Both the position numbers and the translations under genes were made by a program. A stretch of DNA of 64,000 bases from Nemertoderma westbladi (taxonomy: Eukaryota > Xenacoelomorpha > Nemertodermatida > Nemertodermatidae), in contig JAUCBJ010006887.1 in NCBI GenBank assembly GCA_032718475.1, positions 62,001-126,000 of the forward strand. Reading direction: 5' to 3'. Shown here piece after piece: positions 1-12,700 of the stretch; position 1 is the stretch's first letter; each line of letters starts with the position of its first letter. The notes below the pieces were generated by a model. It had not been told where the DNA came from. It saw only the letters and a program-made list of their open reading frames with translations, and made no database searches.

Positions 1-788
1 TCCCCCCTCCCCTGGGTATATGTTATAACCTTTGGTGCTGTAGTCATACTGCTGCACTGGTACCGGTATAGGCCTATCAGCTTCTGGCCTACCTACCGGA
101 ATGTATTCCGCGACTTCCGGGTCTAATCCCGTTGTCCGCGCTATCCTATCGCCTACGGTGCTCCTGTCAGCATGGCCTACGGTATGTGCAGTAAGGCCTG
201 CAGTATGTCCTACAGTCTGTATGTGCTCGGAAACGAAGTTTATTCTTCTCGAATAGTCCTCCCCGCGGCTACCGTATTCTCGATCGGTAGGTACATCCCG
301 ACGGAAAGTTTCCCTTCGACCCCCTCTGTTGCTCTCTTCTTCGCGTCGGTACGTCACGTACCTCTCTCTCGGCGCGTAGTGCGCCTCGTCGGGTCGCGTC
401 TCTCCGGGACGACGGCAATCTCCCGTAGTTCGACCCCACCGACTCTCTTCTTCCATCTCAATCACCGACGGCTCACTATCCGTCCTCACTCTTCTATCGT
501 TCGCGGCGATGCTTCTCCTATCATCTTCTCCTCTTCTTCCCTCAGTGCAGTATTCCCGCTCGTGAGATCTCTCGTTGACCTCCCGGTTAAACTCCACTGT
601 TCTTCTTCTCTCTTCTGATCGGGCTTGACACTCCGTCCGCCCTCTCGCGGCGTCAACCTGCATCTCTCTGCTCGATCGCCAGCCGCTGGGGACACTCGCG
701 GTCCCCCTATTACTTTCCGTCGCCGTGTGTTGCGGTTTACCTACTTCGGCCCGCGCATTATCCGCCGACGCCTGTGGGACACTCTCTG
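1..788 (-). pseudogene. Continuation of element C gag after a one-base frame change; partial at the window edge
   Basis: After the long gag frame shifts at a run of ten C (789-798), another minus-strand frame stays open with no stop from there to base 1. It is rich in Arg, Glu and Ser and looks like a natural continuation. A repeated motif (GGAES followed by a small residue and PQ) occurs intact about 120 bp upstream and reappears here only in the shifted frame. Read unshifted, the frame stops at 758. The break may be a real slippage mutation, a sequencing error in a homopolymer, or a frameshift site. No recognised domain is visible. Confidence 0.6.
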
Positions 789-3163
789 CCCCCCCCCCTC
801 TCGTCACTAACTTCTCGCGGTGGGGTGCTCGTAGCCCCCCCCCACCCGCCACTTCTAACTTCGGTACCTCTTACTACACTCCTGTACCCTTCTTGTGGGG
901 CGCTCTCCGCCCCCCCCTTCTCGCCGCTAATCTCTCGTGGTGGGGCGCTCGGAGCCCCCCCCCACTCGCCACATCTAACTTCACTATTTCCTACCTCGTC
1001 TCTACACTTTTTTCCCGTCGACACAACATTTACATTGGGGCTGGGTCCGCTTACCCCCGCCCCTCTCTCCACTACTACCTGGCCTACCAGGCCTACTTCG
1101 GGTTGTCTCAACCCCGCCGATTCCGGCCTACTAACTACGAGGCCTACCAGGCCCTCACCCGCCGGGCTATGTGCGTTGGACACGTCTACATTAATAATAC
1201 CACTGTGATTATCCTGCGCACCAAAGCTAGAAACAATATGTTGCGTTATAACAGTATTCGGATTATTTTGTAAAATCGAATTCGGGTTATTATTTAAATT
1301 ATTTGGATCATTTTGTGAAATCGAATTCGGATTATTACTTAAATTATTTGGACTATTCTGTATAACTACATCACTAGAATTACTCTGTACGTCAATATTA
1401 GAACCGTTCTGATTTAAAATAATATTATTACTATTAGGTAACGTATTTCCTGCAATAAAAATTTGGTTAGAGTCGTCCAATACAGTATTATTAATATTAG
1501 CGTTATCTACTGTATTAGTGTTATTACCCCCCCCGCTCGTACGATCACACCAGTTTCGTGTCCGTAGTGTGGTCCCTGTCAGTGGAGTATTAATAAACGT
1601 ATCCACGGCCCCCGGCTCCTCTGAAATGTTCGAGCCTGCCCCTCTCTCAGACACTCCTGCCCGCGCCCGTTCCACCTCGCGCGCGTGTACAGCCGTATAC
1701 TCTACGAATTTGTCTCGCTGTTTCTCTAACTCTATTCGGCCACTCTCCACTCTTGTTACTTTCTCCTTTGACTCTCGTTTTTCCTGCTCGATCAATTCCA
1801 GCTCTCTCCTAATCCCCTCTCTTCTTCTCGCCTTACGCTCTTTGCGTTCACTTTCCTCTCTCGCCTCACGTTTCTCGCGTTCACTTTCCTCTCTCGCCTC
1901 TCGTTTCTCGCGTTCCGCCTCGCGTTTCTCCTCGCGTTCCCTTCGTTCCCTTCTCTCTCTCGCCTCGCGTTCCTCGCGTTCTCTCTCGCGTTCCGCCTCG
2001 CGTTTCTCGCGTTCTGCTTCGCGTTTCTCGCGTTCTGCCTCGCGTTCTCTCTCGCGTTCCCTCTCTTCCCTCAACTCTATCTCCTCACACTCCCTAAGGT
2101 TCCTCGCGGCCCTTTCGCCCCTCTCCCTCAACTCTTTAATCGACACCGTTTCCCTCTCTAGCATCACTCTCCCCTCCTCTAGCCGTCTACCTAGTTCTCT
2201 ATTCGCCTCTACCACTACATTGAAACGGTGTCTAGCCTCTATCTCTCTCACCCGTCTTTCTTTTTCGGAGGATGTAACAGACTTATCGGTTGCGACGGAT
2301 TCCCTCCGCCTTCCCGACCCGCTGGCTCTCCCCCCCTTTCCGGAACTCCCTCCGACCGACGAGACCGAACCCGCGGGGTCAACCTCGGGTTCGCCCTCCT
2401 CTGGTCTGTTCCAACCTACTGTCTTTATACCCCGGGCATCGATTAAGTATGGCCCTAAGTACACTACCCTAGGTTCTATACTCCCATATCGCCATGAGTC
2501 ATACAGTTCCTCGGCGACCCAAGTCGCTCTCTCCTCGGCCAATCCTCTCTGCCCGAAGCGCACTAGATAATATAAATGTCTATTCGACTCACCTAGTCCT
2601 AGGTTCAGTTTTACCTCGTCTATCCTCTTCCCTTCTCTGGCCTCCTTTATCAGTCTCCGGGTCGCGTTGTAGGCCCGTCGAAGTCGCTCGGAAACCCCGA
2701 CGTCCTCGTCGCCGACCCCTCGTCCGTCTCTCCGGGTTCGACGTCGTACCGGCGGCCCCACCGTCGCCGTTCCGGTGGGCCGTGCGTCGCCCTCGGCCTG
2801 CGGTTGGCCGGCGACATCGGTGTCGACATCCCCGTCGTCTCTCCGGGTCCGGCGTCGTACCGTCAGCCCCACCGTCGCCGTCTCGGTGGGCCGTTCGTCG
2901 CCCTCGGCCTGTGGCTGGCCCGCGACGTCGGTATCGACATCCCCGCTGTGTGTCGACTCGTCTCTCTCTTCCTTGAGCCCGATCTCTCTATCCTCCGGCT
3001 CGATCTCTGGTTCCAGGCGGTCCCCCTCTACTCGAATCCCCGGTTCGCCCGGTACGGATGGCTCCGGTGTCGTGGGCGTATATCGCCTGGTCGCGGCCTC
3101 GCGGATCGTTAGATCGTCGTCGTCCGGGGTCCGCGTGGGTGTCACTTCACCCGACTCGCTCAT
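758..3163 (-). CDS. Element C Gag-like protein (801 aa as read)
   Basis: Starts at an ATG (3161-3163) 68 bp after the LTR. Layout: an acidic Pro/Thr/Glu-rich N-terminus containing two tandem copies of a roughly 36-residue unit (around residues 75-145); a helical segment at about 158-250 that parallels a segment of the element B protein; a very long Glu/Arg/Lys coiled coil at about 308-490; an Asn-rich stretch at about 545-660; and Gly/Pro-rich tandem units at the C-terminus. No DUF1759, zinc knuckle, protease or RT is present before the frame ends. The likely role is an N-terminal Gag or assembly domain of a BEL/Pao element, inferred from position and similarity to element B. The stop at 758 is probably caused by the frame change in the C10 tract. 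Confidence 0.6.
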   Translation of the reverse strand: MSESGEVTPTRTPDDDDLTIREAATRRYTPTTPEPSVPGEPGIRVEGDRLEPEIEPEDREIGLKEERDESTHSGDVDTDVAGQPQAEGDERPTETATVGLTVRRRTRRDDGDVDTDVAGQPQAEGDARPTGTATVGPPVRRRTRRDGRGVGDEDVGVSERLRRAYNATRRLIKEAREGKRIDEVKLNLGLGESNRHLYYLVRFGQRGLAEERATWVAEELYDSWRYGSIEPRVVYLGPYLIDARGIKTVGWNRPEEGEPEVDPAGSVSSVGGSSGKGGRASGSGRRRESVATDKSVTSSEKERRVREIEARHRFNVVVEANRELGRRLEEGRVMLERETVSIKELRERGERAARNLRECEEIELREEREREREREAEREKREAEREKREAEREREREEREARERRERREREEKREAEREKREAREESEREKREAREESERKERKARRREGIRRELELIEQEKRESKEKVTRVESGRIELEKQRDKFVEYTAVHAREVERARAGVSERGAGSNISEEPGAVDTFINTPLTGTTLRTRNWCDRTSGGGNNTNTVDNANINNTVLDDSNQIFIAGNTLPNSNNIILNQNGSNIDVQSNSSDVVIQNSPNNLSNNPNSISQNDPNNLNNNPNSILQNNPNTVITQHIVSSFGAQDNHSGIINVDVSNAHSPAGEGLVGLVVSRPESAGLRQPEVGLVGQVVVERGAGVSGPSPNVNVVSTGKKCRDEVGNSEVRCGEWGGAPSAPPREISGEKGGAESAPQEGYRSVVRGTEVRSGGWGGATSTPPREVSDERGGGRECPTGVGG

Positions 3164-3231
3164 CTTTTGTCTGTTGGTGGCTGGTGGTATCTGAGTCTAT
3201 TAGGCTAGGGCAGCAGTTGTTGTTTAGTTAC
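3164..3231 (-). other. Element C leader with candidate self-primer binding site at 3223-3231
   Basis: Read on the minus strand, the nine bases next to the LTR are GTAACTAAA. The reverse complement occurs inside the LTR: 3412-3420 reads GTAACTAAA on the plus strand, so the element-sense LTR transcript contains TTTAGTTAC. No TGG-starting tRNA primer site is seen at this junction. Nine bases is short evidence alone; it gains weight from the longer matches at the same position in elements A and B. Confidence 0.35.
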
Positions 3232-3768
3232 TGTGACGGGATCATCCGGAGATGAACCCGATTTATCCTGTTTTAGTTCACGCGTCCCCGCCGTGTGAAA
3301 GAGTGTAAGTTGAGGTTACTGTTGTTCGTTATATTGTGATCTTGAGACGCGATATAGATATAGATATAGATTGATGTTATACACTGACGTTCACAGGTTG
3401 ACGGGATGACGGTAACTAAAATCCCGGTAATCTGTAATTGTAACTTACTGTACCACCAGTAACACTGAGATAACTGAGGTAATGTGATTACTGCTTACTG
3501 GTTATATCGCACGGTGGCCTTATTGCTACTCAATCGGTGCCAGCCCCCCTCTGATTGGTTGCTACCCTTGTTGGCGCCCTTTGAGGTGTTCCCGTTCACC
3601 CCAGCTATTCTCTCCCTTGTCAGGATACTAACCCCTGACCCTTATTGTGTGCTTCTCCTTCCCATTCTGTTGGGGAGACACGAGTTGGTTTGGGACCTAA
3701 TCTCGTGTCCCCCAATATTGCTTATTGGCTTAACTTTGTGGAGTATTGGCGGGATTGATTCGCTAACA
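3232..3768 (-). repeat. LTR of element C (537 bp)
   Basis: Bounds are set by TG at 3232 (next to the leader) and ACA at 3768, after which the satellite starts with GGGCTCC. In element sense it runs TGTTAGCG...TCACA, the usual TG...CA form. It contains a short GATATA microsatellite at 3350-3372. No second copy is in the window, so the inner boundary is inferred from the TG and the position of the leader match. Confidence 0.5.
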
Positions 3769-6700
3769 GGGCTCCTAAAGTATCCTGCAGATTTTTACAG
3801 TAAGTATCCTGCAGATTTTTACAGTAAGTATCCCGCTGTCGAGCGGGCTCCTAAAGTATCCTGCAGATTTTTACAGTAAGTATCCTGCAGATTTTTACAG
3901 TAAGTATCCCGCTGTCGAGCGGGCTCCTAAAGTATCCTGCAGATTTTTACAGTAAGTATCCTGCAGATTTTTACAGTAAGTATCCCGCTGTCGAGCGGGC
4001 TCCTAAAGTATCCTGCAGATTTTTACAGTAAGTATCCTGCAGATTATTACAGTAAGTATCCCGCTGTCGAGCGGGCTCCTAAAGTATCCTGCAGATTTTT
4101 ACAGTTAGTATCCGCTGTCGAGCGGGCTCCTAAAGTATCCTGCAGATTTTTACAGTAAGTATCCGCTGTCGAGCGGGCTCCTAAAGTATCCTGCAGATTT
4201 TTACAGTAAGTATCCGCTGTCGAGCGGGCTCCTAAAGTATCCTGCAGATTTTTACAGTAAGTATCCGCTGTCGAGCGGGCTCCTAAAGTATCCTGCAGAT
4301 TTTTACAGTAAGTATCCTGCAGATTTTTACAGTAAGTATCCCGCTGTCGAGCGGGGTCCTAAAGTATCCTGCAGATTTTTACAGTAAGTATCCCGCTGTC
4401 GAGCGGGCTCCTAAAGTATCCTGCAGATTTTTACAGTAAGTATCCGCTGTCGAGCGGGCTCCTAAAGTATCCTGCAGATTTTTACAGTAAGTATCCCGCT
4501 GTCGAGCGGGCTCCTAAAGTATCCTGCAGATTTTTACAGTAAGTATCCGCTGTCGAGCGGGCTCCTAAAGTATCCTGCAGATTTTTACAGTAAGTATCCT
4601 GCTGTCGAGCGGGCTCCTAAAGTAACCTGCAGATTTTTACAGTTAGTATCCGCTGTCGAGCGGGCTCCTAAAGTATCCTGCAGATTTTTACAGTAAGTAT
4701 CCCGCTGTCGAGCGGGCTCCTAAAGTATCCTGCAGATTTTTACAGTAAGTATCCGCTGTCGAGCGGGCTCCTAAAGTATCCTGCAGATTTTTACAGTTAG
4801 TATCCGCTGTCGAGCGGGCTCCTAAAGTATCCTGCAGATTTTTACAGTAAGTATCCCGCTGTCGAGCGGGCTCCCAAAGTATCCTGCAGATTTTTACAGT
4901 TAGTATCCGCTGTCGAGCGGGCTCCTAAAGTATCCTGCAGATTTTTACAGTAAGTATCCGCTGTCGAGCGGGCTCCTAAAGTATCCTGCAGATTTTTACA
5001 GTTAGTATCCGCTGTCGAGCGGGCTCCTAAAGTATCCTGCAGATTTTTACAGTAAGTATCCGCTGTCGAGCGGGCTCCTAAAGTATCCTGCAGATTTTTA
5101 CAGTAAGTATCCCGCTGTCGAGCGGGCTCCTAAAGTATCCTGCAGATTTTTACAGTAAGTATCCTGCAGATTTTTACAGTAAATATCCCGCTGTCGAGCG
5201 GGCTCCTAAAGTATCCTGCAGATTTTTACAGTAAGTATCCGCTGTCGAGCGGGCTCCTAAAGTAACCTGCAGATTTTTACAGTAAGTATCCTGCAGATTT
5301 TTACAGTAAGTATCCCGCTGTCGAGCGGGGTCCTAAAGTATCCTGCAGATTTTTACAGTTAGTATCCGCTGTCGAGCGGGCTCCTAAAGTATCCTGCAGA
5401 TTTTTACAGTAAGTATCCTGCAGATTTTTACAGTAAGTATCCCGCTGTCGAGCGGGCTCCTAAAGTATCCTGCAGATTTTTACAGTAAGTATCCGCTGTC
5501 GAGCGGGCTCCTAAAGTAACCTGCAGATTTTTACAGTAAGTATCCGCTGTCGAGCGGGCTCCTAAAGTATCCTGCAGATTTTTACAGTAAGTATCCCGCT
5601 GTCGAGCGGGGTCCTAAAGTATCCTGCAGATTTTTACAGTAAGTATCCCGCTGTCGAGCGGGCTCCTAAAGTAACCTGCAGATTTTTACAGTAAGTATCC
5701 GCTGTCGAGCGGGCTCCTAAAGTATCCTGCAGATTTTTACAGTAAGTATCCCGCTGTCGAGCGGGCTCCTAAAGTATCCTGCAGATTTTTACAGTAAGTA
5801 TCCGCTGTCGAGCGGGCTCCTAAAGTATCCTGCAGATTTTTACAGTAAGTATCCCGCTGTCGAGCGGGCTCCTAAAGTATCCTGCAGATTTTTACAGTAA
5901 GTATCCGCTGTCGAGCGGGCTCCTAAAGTATCCTGCAGATTTTTACAGTAAGTATCCTGCAGATTTTTACAGTAAGTATCCCGCTGTCGAGCGGGCTCCT
6001 AAAGTAACCTGCAGATTTTTACAGTAAGTATCCCGCTGTCGAGCGGGCTCCTAAAGTATCCTGCAGATTTTTACAGTAAGTATCCCGCTGTCGAGCGGGC
6101 TCCTAAAGTAACCTGCAGATTTTTACAGTAAGTATCCCGCTGTCGAGCGGGCTCCTAAAGTATCCTGCAGATTTTTACAGTAAGTATCCCGCTGTCGAGC
6201 GGGCTCCTAAAGTATCCTGCAGATTTTTACAGTAAGTATCCGCTGTCGAGCGGGCTCCTAAAGTATCCTGCAGATTTTTACAGTAAGTATCCGCTGTCGA
6301 GCGGGCTCCTAAAGTATCCTGCAGATTTTTACAGTAAGTATCCTGCAGATTTTTACAGTAAGTATCCGCTGTCGAGCGGGCTCCTAAAGTATCCTGCAGA
6401 TTTTTACAGTAAGTATCCGCTGTCGAGCGGGCTCCTAAAGTATCCTGCAGATTTTTACAGTAAGTATCCCGCTGTCGAGCGGGCTCCTAAAGTAACCTGC
6501 AGATTTTTACAGTAAGTATCCGCTGTCGAGCGGGCTCCTAAAGTATCCTGCAGATTTTTACAGTAAGTATCCCGCTGTCGAGCGGGCTCCTAAAGTATCC
6601 TGCAGATTTTTACAGTAAGTATCCGCTGTCGAGCGGGCTCCTAAAGTATCCTGCAGATTTTTACAGTAAGTATCCTGCAGATTTTTACAGTAAGTATCCG

Positions 6701-9700
6701 CTGTCGAGCGGGCTCCTAAAGTATCCTGCAGATTTTTACAGTAAGTATCCTGCAGATTTTTACAGTAAGTATCCCGCTGTCGAGCGGGCTCCTAAAGTAT
6801 CCTGCAGATTTTTACAGTAAGTATCCCGCTGTCGAGCGGGCTCCTAAAGTATCCTGCAGATTTTTACAGTAAGTATCCGCTGTCGAGCGGGCTCCTAAAG
6901 TATCCTGCAGATTTTTACAGTAAGTATCCCGCTGTCGAGCGGGCTCCTAAAGTATCCTGCAGATTTTTACAGTAAGTATCCTGCAGATTTTTACAGTAAG
7001 TATCCTGCAGATTTTTACAGTAAGTATCCTGCAGATTTTTACAGTAAGTATCCGCTGTCGAGCGGGCTCCTAAAGTATCCTGCAGATTTTTACAGTAAGT
7101 ATCCACTGTCGAGCGGGCTCCTAAAGTATCCTGCAGATTTTTACAGTAAGTATCCGCTGTCGAGCGGGCTCCTAAAGTATCCTGCAGATTTTTACAGTAA
7201 GTAACCCGCTGTCGAGCGGGCTCCTAAAGTATCCTGCAGATTTTTACAGTAAGTATCCTGCAGATTTTTACAGTAAGTATCCGCTGTCGAGCGGGCTCCT
7301 AAAGTATCCTGCAGATTTTTACAGTAAGTATCCGCTGTCGAGCGGGCTCCTAAAGTATCCTGCAGATTTTTACAGTAAGTATCCCGCTGTCGAGCGGGCT
7401 CCTAAAGTAACCTGCAGATTTTTACAGTAAGTATCCGCTGTCGAGCGGGCTCCTAAAGTATCCTGCAGATTTTTACAGTAAGTATCCCGCTTTCGAGCGG
7501 GCTCCTAAAGTATCCTGCAGATTTTTACAGTAAGTATCCGCTGTCGAGCGGGCTCCTAAAGTATCCTGCAGATTTTTACAGTAAGTATCCTGCAGATTTT
7601 TACAGTAAGTATCCGCTGTCGAGCGGGCTCCTAAAGTATCCTGCAGATTTTTACAGTAAGTATCCGCTGTCGAGCGGGCTCCTAAAGTATCCTGCAGATT
7701 TTTACAGTAAGTATCCCGCTGTCGAGCGGGCTCCTAAAGTAACCTGCAGATTTTTACAGTAAGTATCCGCTGTCGAGCGGGCTCCTAAAGTATCCTGCAG
7801 ATTTTTACAGTAAGTATCCGCTGTCGAGCGGGCTCCTAAAGTATCCTGCAGATTTTTACAGTAAGTATCCTGCAGATTTTTACAGTAAGTATCCCGCTGT
7901 CGAGCGGGCTCCTAAAGTATCCTGCAGATTTTTACAGTAAGTATCCTGCAGATTTTTACAGTAAGTATCCCGCTGTCGAGCGGGCTCCTAAAGTATCCTG
8001 CAGATTTTTACAGTAAGTATCCTGCAGATTTTTACAGTAAGTATCCGCTGTCGAGCGGGCTCCTAAAGTATCCTGCAGATTTTTACAGTAAGTATCCCGC
8101 TGTCGAGCGGGCTCCTAAAGTATCCTGCAGATTTTTACAGTAAGTATCCGCTGTCGAGCGGGCTCCTGCGATTTTTACAGTAGATCCTGCAGATTTTTAC
8201 AGTAAGTATCCCGCTGTCGAGCGGGCTCCTAAAGTATCCTGCAGATTTTTACAGTAAGTATCCGCTGTCGAGCGGGCTCCTAAAGTATCCTGCAGATTTT
8301 TACAGTAAGTATCCGCTGTCGAGCGGGCTCCTAAAGTATCCTGCAGATTTTTACAGTAAGTATCCCGCTGTCGAGCGGGCTCCTAAAGTAACCTGCAGAT
8401 TTTTACAGTAAGTATCCGCTGTCGAGCGGGCTCCTAAAGTATCCTGCAGATTTTTACAGTAAGTATCCCGCTGTCGAGCGGGCTCCTAAAGTATCCTGCA
8501 GATTTTTACAGTAAGTATCCGCTGTCGAGCGGGCTCCTAAAGTATCCTGCAGATTTTTACAGTAAGTATCCTGCAGATTTTTACAGTAAGTATCCCGCTG
8601 TCGAGCGGGCTCCTAAAGTATCCTGCAGATTTTTACAGTAAGTATCCCGCTGTCGAGCGGGCTCCTAAAGTAACCTGCAGATTTTTACAGTAAGTATCCG
8701 CTGTCGAGCGGGCTCCTAAAGTATCCTGCAGATTTTTACAGTAAGTATCCCGCTGTCGAGCGGGCTCCTAAAGTATCCTGCAGATTTTTACAGTAAGTAT
8801 CCGCTGTCGAGCGGGCTCCTAAAGTATCCTGCAGATTTTTACAGTAAGTATCCCGCTGTCGAGCGGGCTCCTAAAGTATCCTGCAGATTTTTACAGTAAG
8901 TATCCGCTGTCGAGCGGGCTCCTAAAGTATCCTGCAGATTTTTACAGTAAGTATCCTGCAGATTTTTACAGTAAGTATCCCGCTGTCGAGCGGGCTCCTA
9001 AAGTATCCTGCAGATTTTTACAGTAAGTATCCCGCTGTCGAGCGGGCTCCTAAAGTATCCTGCAGATTTTTACAGTAAGTATCCGCTGTCGAGCGGGCTC
9101 CTAAAGTAACCTGCAGATTTTTACAGTAAGTATCCCGCTGTCGAGCGGGCTCCTAAAGTATCCTGCAGATTTTTACAGTAAGTATCCCGCTGTCGAGCGG
9201 GCTCCTAAAGTATCCTGCAGATTTTTACAGTAAGTATCCCGCTGTCGAGCGGGCTCCTAAAGTATCCTGCAGATTTTTACAGTAAGTATCCCGCTGTCGA
9301 GCGGGCTCCTAAAGTATCCTGCAGATTTTTACAGTAAGTATCCCGCTGTCGAGCGGGCTCCTAAAGTAACCTGCAGATTTTTACAGTAAGTATCCCGCTG
9401 TCGAGCGGGCTCCTAAAGTATCCTGCAGATTTTTACAGTAAGTATCCCGCTGTCGAGCGGGCTCCTAAAGTATCCTGCAGATTTTTACAGTAAGTATCCC
9501 GCTGTCGAGCGGGCTCCTAAAGTATCCTGCAGATTTTTACAGTAAGTATCCTGCTGTCGAGCGGGCTCCTAAAGTATCCTGCAGATTTTTACAGTAAGTA
9601 TCCCGCTGTCGAGCGGGCTCCTAAAGTATCCTGCAGATTTTTACAGTAAGTATCCCGCTGTCGAGCGGGCTCCTAAAGTATCCTGCAGATTTTTACAGTA

Positions 9701-12700
9701 AGTATCCCGCTGTCGAGCGGGCTCCTAAAGTATCCTGCAGATTTTTACAGTAAGTATCCTGCTGTCGAGCGGGCTCCTAAAGTATCCTGCAGATTTTTAC
9801 AGTAAGTATCCCACTGTCGAGCGGGCTCCTAAAGTAACCTGCAGATTTTTACAGTAAGTAACCCGCTGTCGAGCGGGCTCCTAAAGTATCCTGCAGATTT
9901 TTACAGTAAGTATCCCGCTGTCGAGCGGGCTCCTAAAGTATCCTGCAGATTTTTACAGTAAGTATCCCGCTGTCGAGCGGGCTCCTAAAGTAACCTGCAG
10001 ATTTTTACAGTAAGTATCCACTGTCGAGCGGGCTCCTAAAGTATCCTGCAGATTTTTACAGTAAGTATCCCGCTGTCGAGCGGGCTCCTAAAGTAACCTG
10101 CAGATTTTTACAGTAAGTATCCACTGTCGAGCGGGCTCCTAAAGTATCCTGCAGATTTTTACAGTAAGTATCCCGCTGTCGAGCGGGCTCCTAAAGTATC
10201 CTGCAGATTTTTACAGTAAGTATCCACTGTCGAGCGGGCTCCTAAAGTATCCTGCAGATTTTTACAGTAAGTATCCCGCTGTCGAGCGGGCTCCTAAAGT
10301 AACCTGCAGATTTTTACAGTAAGTATCCACTGTCGAGCGGGCTCCTAAAGTATCCTGCAGATTTTTACAGTAAGTATCCCGCTGTCGAGCGGGCTCCTAA
10401 AGTAACCTGCAGATTTTTACAGTAAGTATCCACTGTCGAGCGGGCTCCTAAAGTATCCTGCAGATTTTTACAGTAAGTATCCCGCTGTCGAGCGGGCTCC
10501 TAAAGTATCCTGCAGATTTTTACAGTAAGTATCCCGCTGTCGAGCGGGCTCCTAAAGTATCCTGCAGATTTTTACAGTAAGTATCCCGCTGTCGAGCGGG
10601 CTCCTAAAGTATCCTGCAGATTTTTACAGTAAGTATCCACTGTCGAGCGGGCTCCTAAAGTAACCTGCAGATTTTTACAGTAAGTAACCCGCTGTCGAGC
10701 GGGCTCCTAAAGTATCCTGCAGATTTTTACAGTAAGTATCCCGCTGTCGAGCGGGCTCCTAAAGTAACCTGCAGATTTTTACAGTAAGTATCCTGCAGAT
10801 TTTTACAGTAAGTATCCCGCTGTCGAGCGGGCTCCTAAAGTATCCTGCAGATTTTTACAGTAAGTATCCCGCTGTCGAGCGGGCTCCTAAAGTAACCTGC
10901 AGATTTTTACAGTAAGTATCCACTGTCGAGCGGGCTCCTAAAGTATCCTGCAGATTTTTACAGTAAGTATCCCGCTGTCGAGCGGGCTCCTAAAGTATCC
11001 TGCAGATTTTTACAGTAAGTATCCCGCTGTCGAGCGGGCTCCTAAAGTAACCTGCAGATTTTTACAGTAAGTATCCCGCTGTCGAGCGGGCTCCTAAAGT
11101 ATCCTGCAGATTTTTACAGTAAGTATCCCGCTGTCGAGCGGGCTCCTAAAGTATCCTGCAGATTTTTACAGTAAGTATCCACTGTCGAGCGGGCTCCTAA
11201 AGTAACCTGCAGATTTTTACAGTAAGTATCCTGCAGATTTTTACAGTAAGTAACCTGCAGATTTTTACAGTAAGAATCCTGCAGATTTTTACAGTAAGTA
11301 ACCCGCTGTCGAGCGGGCTCCTAAAGTAACCTGCAGATTTTTACAGTAAGTATCCTGCAGATTTTTACAGTAAGTAACCTGCAGATTTTTACAGTAAGAA
11401 TCCTGCAGATTTTTACAGTAAGTAACCCGCTGTCGAGCGGGTTCCTAAAGTAACCTGCAGATTTTTACAGTAAGTATCCCGCTGTCGAGCGGGCTCCTAA
11501 AGTAACCTGCAGATTTTTACAGTAAGTATCCCGCTGTCGAGCGGGCTCCTAAAGTAACCTGCAGATTTTTACAGTAAGTATCCTGCAGATTTTTACAGTA
11601 AGTATCCCGCTGTCGAGCGGGCTTCTAAAGTATCCTGCAGATTTTTACAGTAAGTATCCCGCTGTCGAGCGGGCTCCTAAAGTATCCTGCAGATTTTTAC
11701 AGTAAGTAACCTGCAGATTTTTACAGTAAGTAACCTGCAGATTTTTACAGTAAGTATCCCGCTGTCGAGCGGGCTCCTAAAGTATCCTGCAGATTTTTAC
11801 AGTAAGTATCCCGCTGTCGAGCGGGCTCCTAAAGTATCCTGCAGATTTTTACAGTAAGTATCCGCTGTCGAGCGGGCTCCTAAAGTAACCTGCAGATTTT
11901 TACAGTAAGTATCCACTGTCGAGCGGGCTCCTAAAGTATCCTGCAGATTTTTACAGTAAGTATCCACTGTCGAGCGGGCTCCTAAAGTATCCTGCAGATT
12001 TTTACAGTAAGTATCCCGCTGTCGAGCGGGCTCCTAAAGTATCCTGCAGATTTTTACAGTAAGTATCTTGCAGATTTTTACAGTAAGTATCCCGCTGTCG
12101 AGCGGGCTCCTAAAGTAACCTGCAGATTTTTACAGTAAGTATCCCGCTGTCGAGCGGGCTCCTAAAGTAACCTGCAGATTTTTACAGTAAGTATCCACTG
12201 TCGAGCGGGCTCCTAAAGTATCCTGCAGATTTTTACAGTAAGTATCCCGCTGTCGAGCGGGCTCCTAAAGTATCCTGCAGATTTTTACAGTAAGTATCCA
12301 CTGTCGAGCGGGCTCCTAAAGTATCCTGCAGATTTTTACAGTAAGTATCCCGCTGTCGAGCGGGCTCCTAAAGTATCCTGCAGATTTTTACAGTAAGTAT
12401 CCCGCTGTCGAGCGGGCTCCTAAAGTAACCTGCAGATTTTTACAGTAAGTATCCACTGTCGAGCGGGCTCCTAAAGTATCCTGCAGATTTTTACAGTAAG
12501 TATCCCGCTGTCGAGCGGGCTCCTAAAGTAACCTGCAGATTTTTACAGTAAGTATCCACTGTCGAGCGGGCTCCTAAAGTATCCTGCAGATTTTTACAGT
12601 AAGTATCCCGCTGTCGAGCGGGCTCCTAAAGTATCCTGCAGATTTTTACAGTAAGTATCCACTGTCGAGCGGGCTCCTAAAGTAACCTGCAGATTTTTAC

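Larger units (their letters stand above)
1..3768 (-). mobile_element. Element C: 5' part of a BEL/Pao-like LTR retrotransposon (runs off the left edge)
   Basis: Read on the minus strand this contains an LTR (3768-3232), a short leader (3231-3164) and a long Gag-like frame starting with ATG at 3163 and continuing to the window edge. No pol domain lies inside the window. I call it BEL/Pao-like by relation to element B at 34574-47120: both begin with a long N-terminal protein that has a comparable central segment followed by a charged coiled coil. The outer LTR end directly touches the satellite array. The second LTR, and therefore any target-site duplication, lies outside the window. Confidence 0.7.

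Noticed and set aside
725-2976. Plus-strand frames opposite element C gag
   Set aside because: Mirror frames of a G+C-rich, Arg/Glu-rich gene on the minus strand. Low-complexity Ser/Leu composition without domains.
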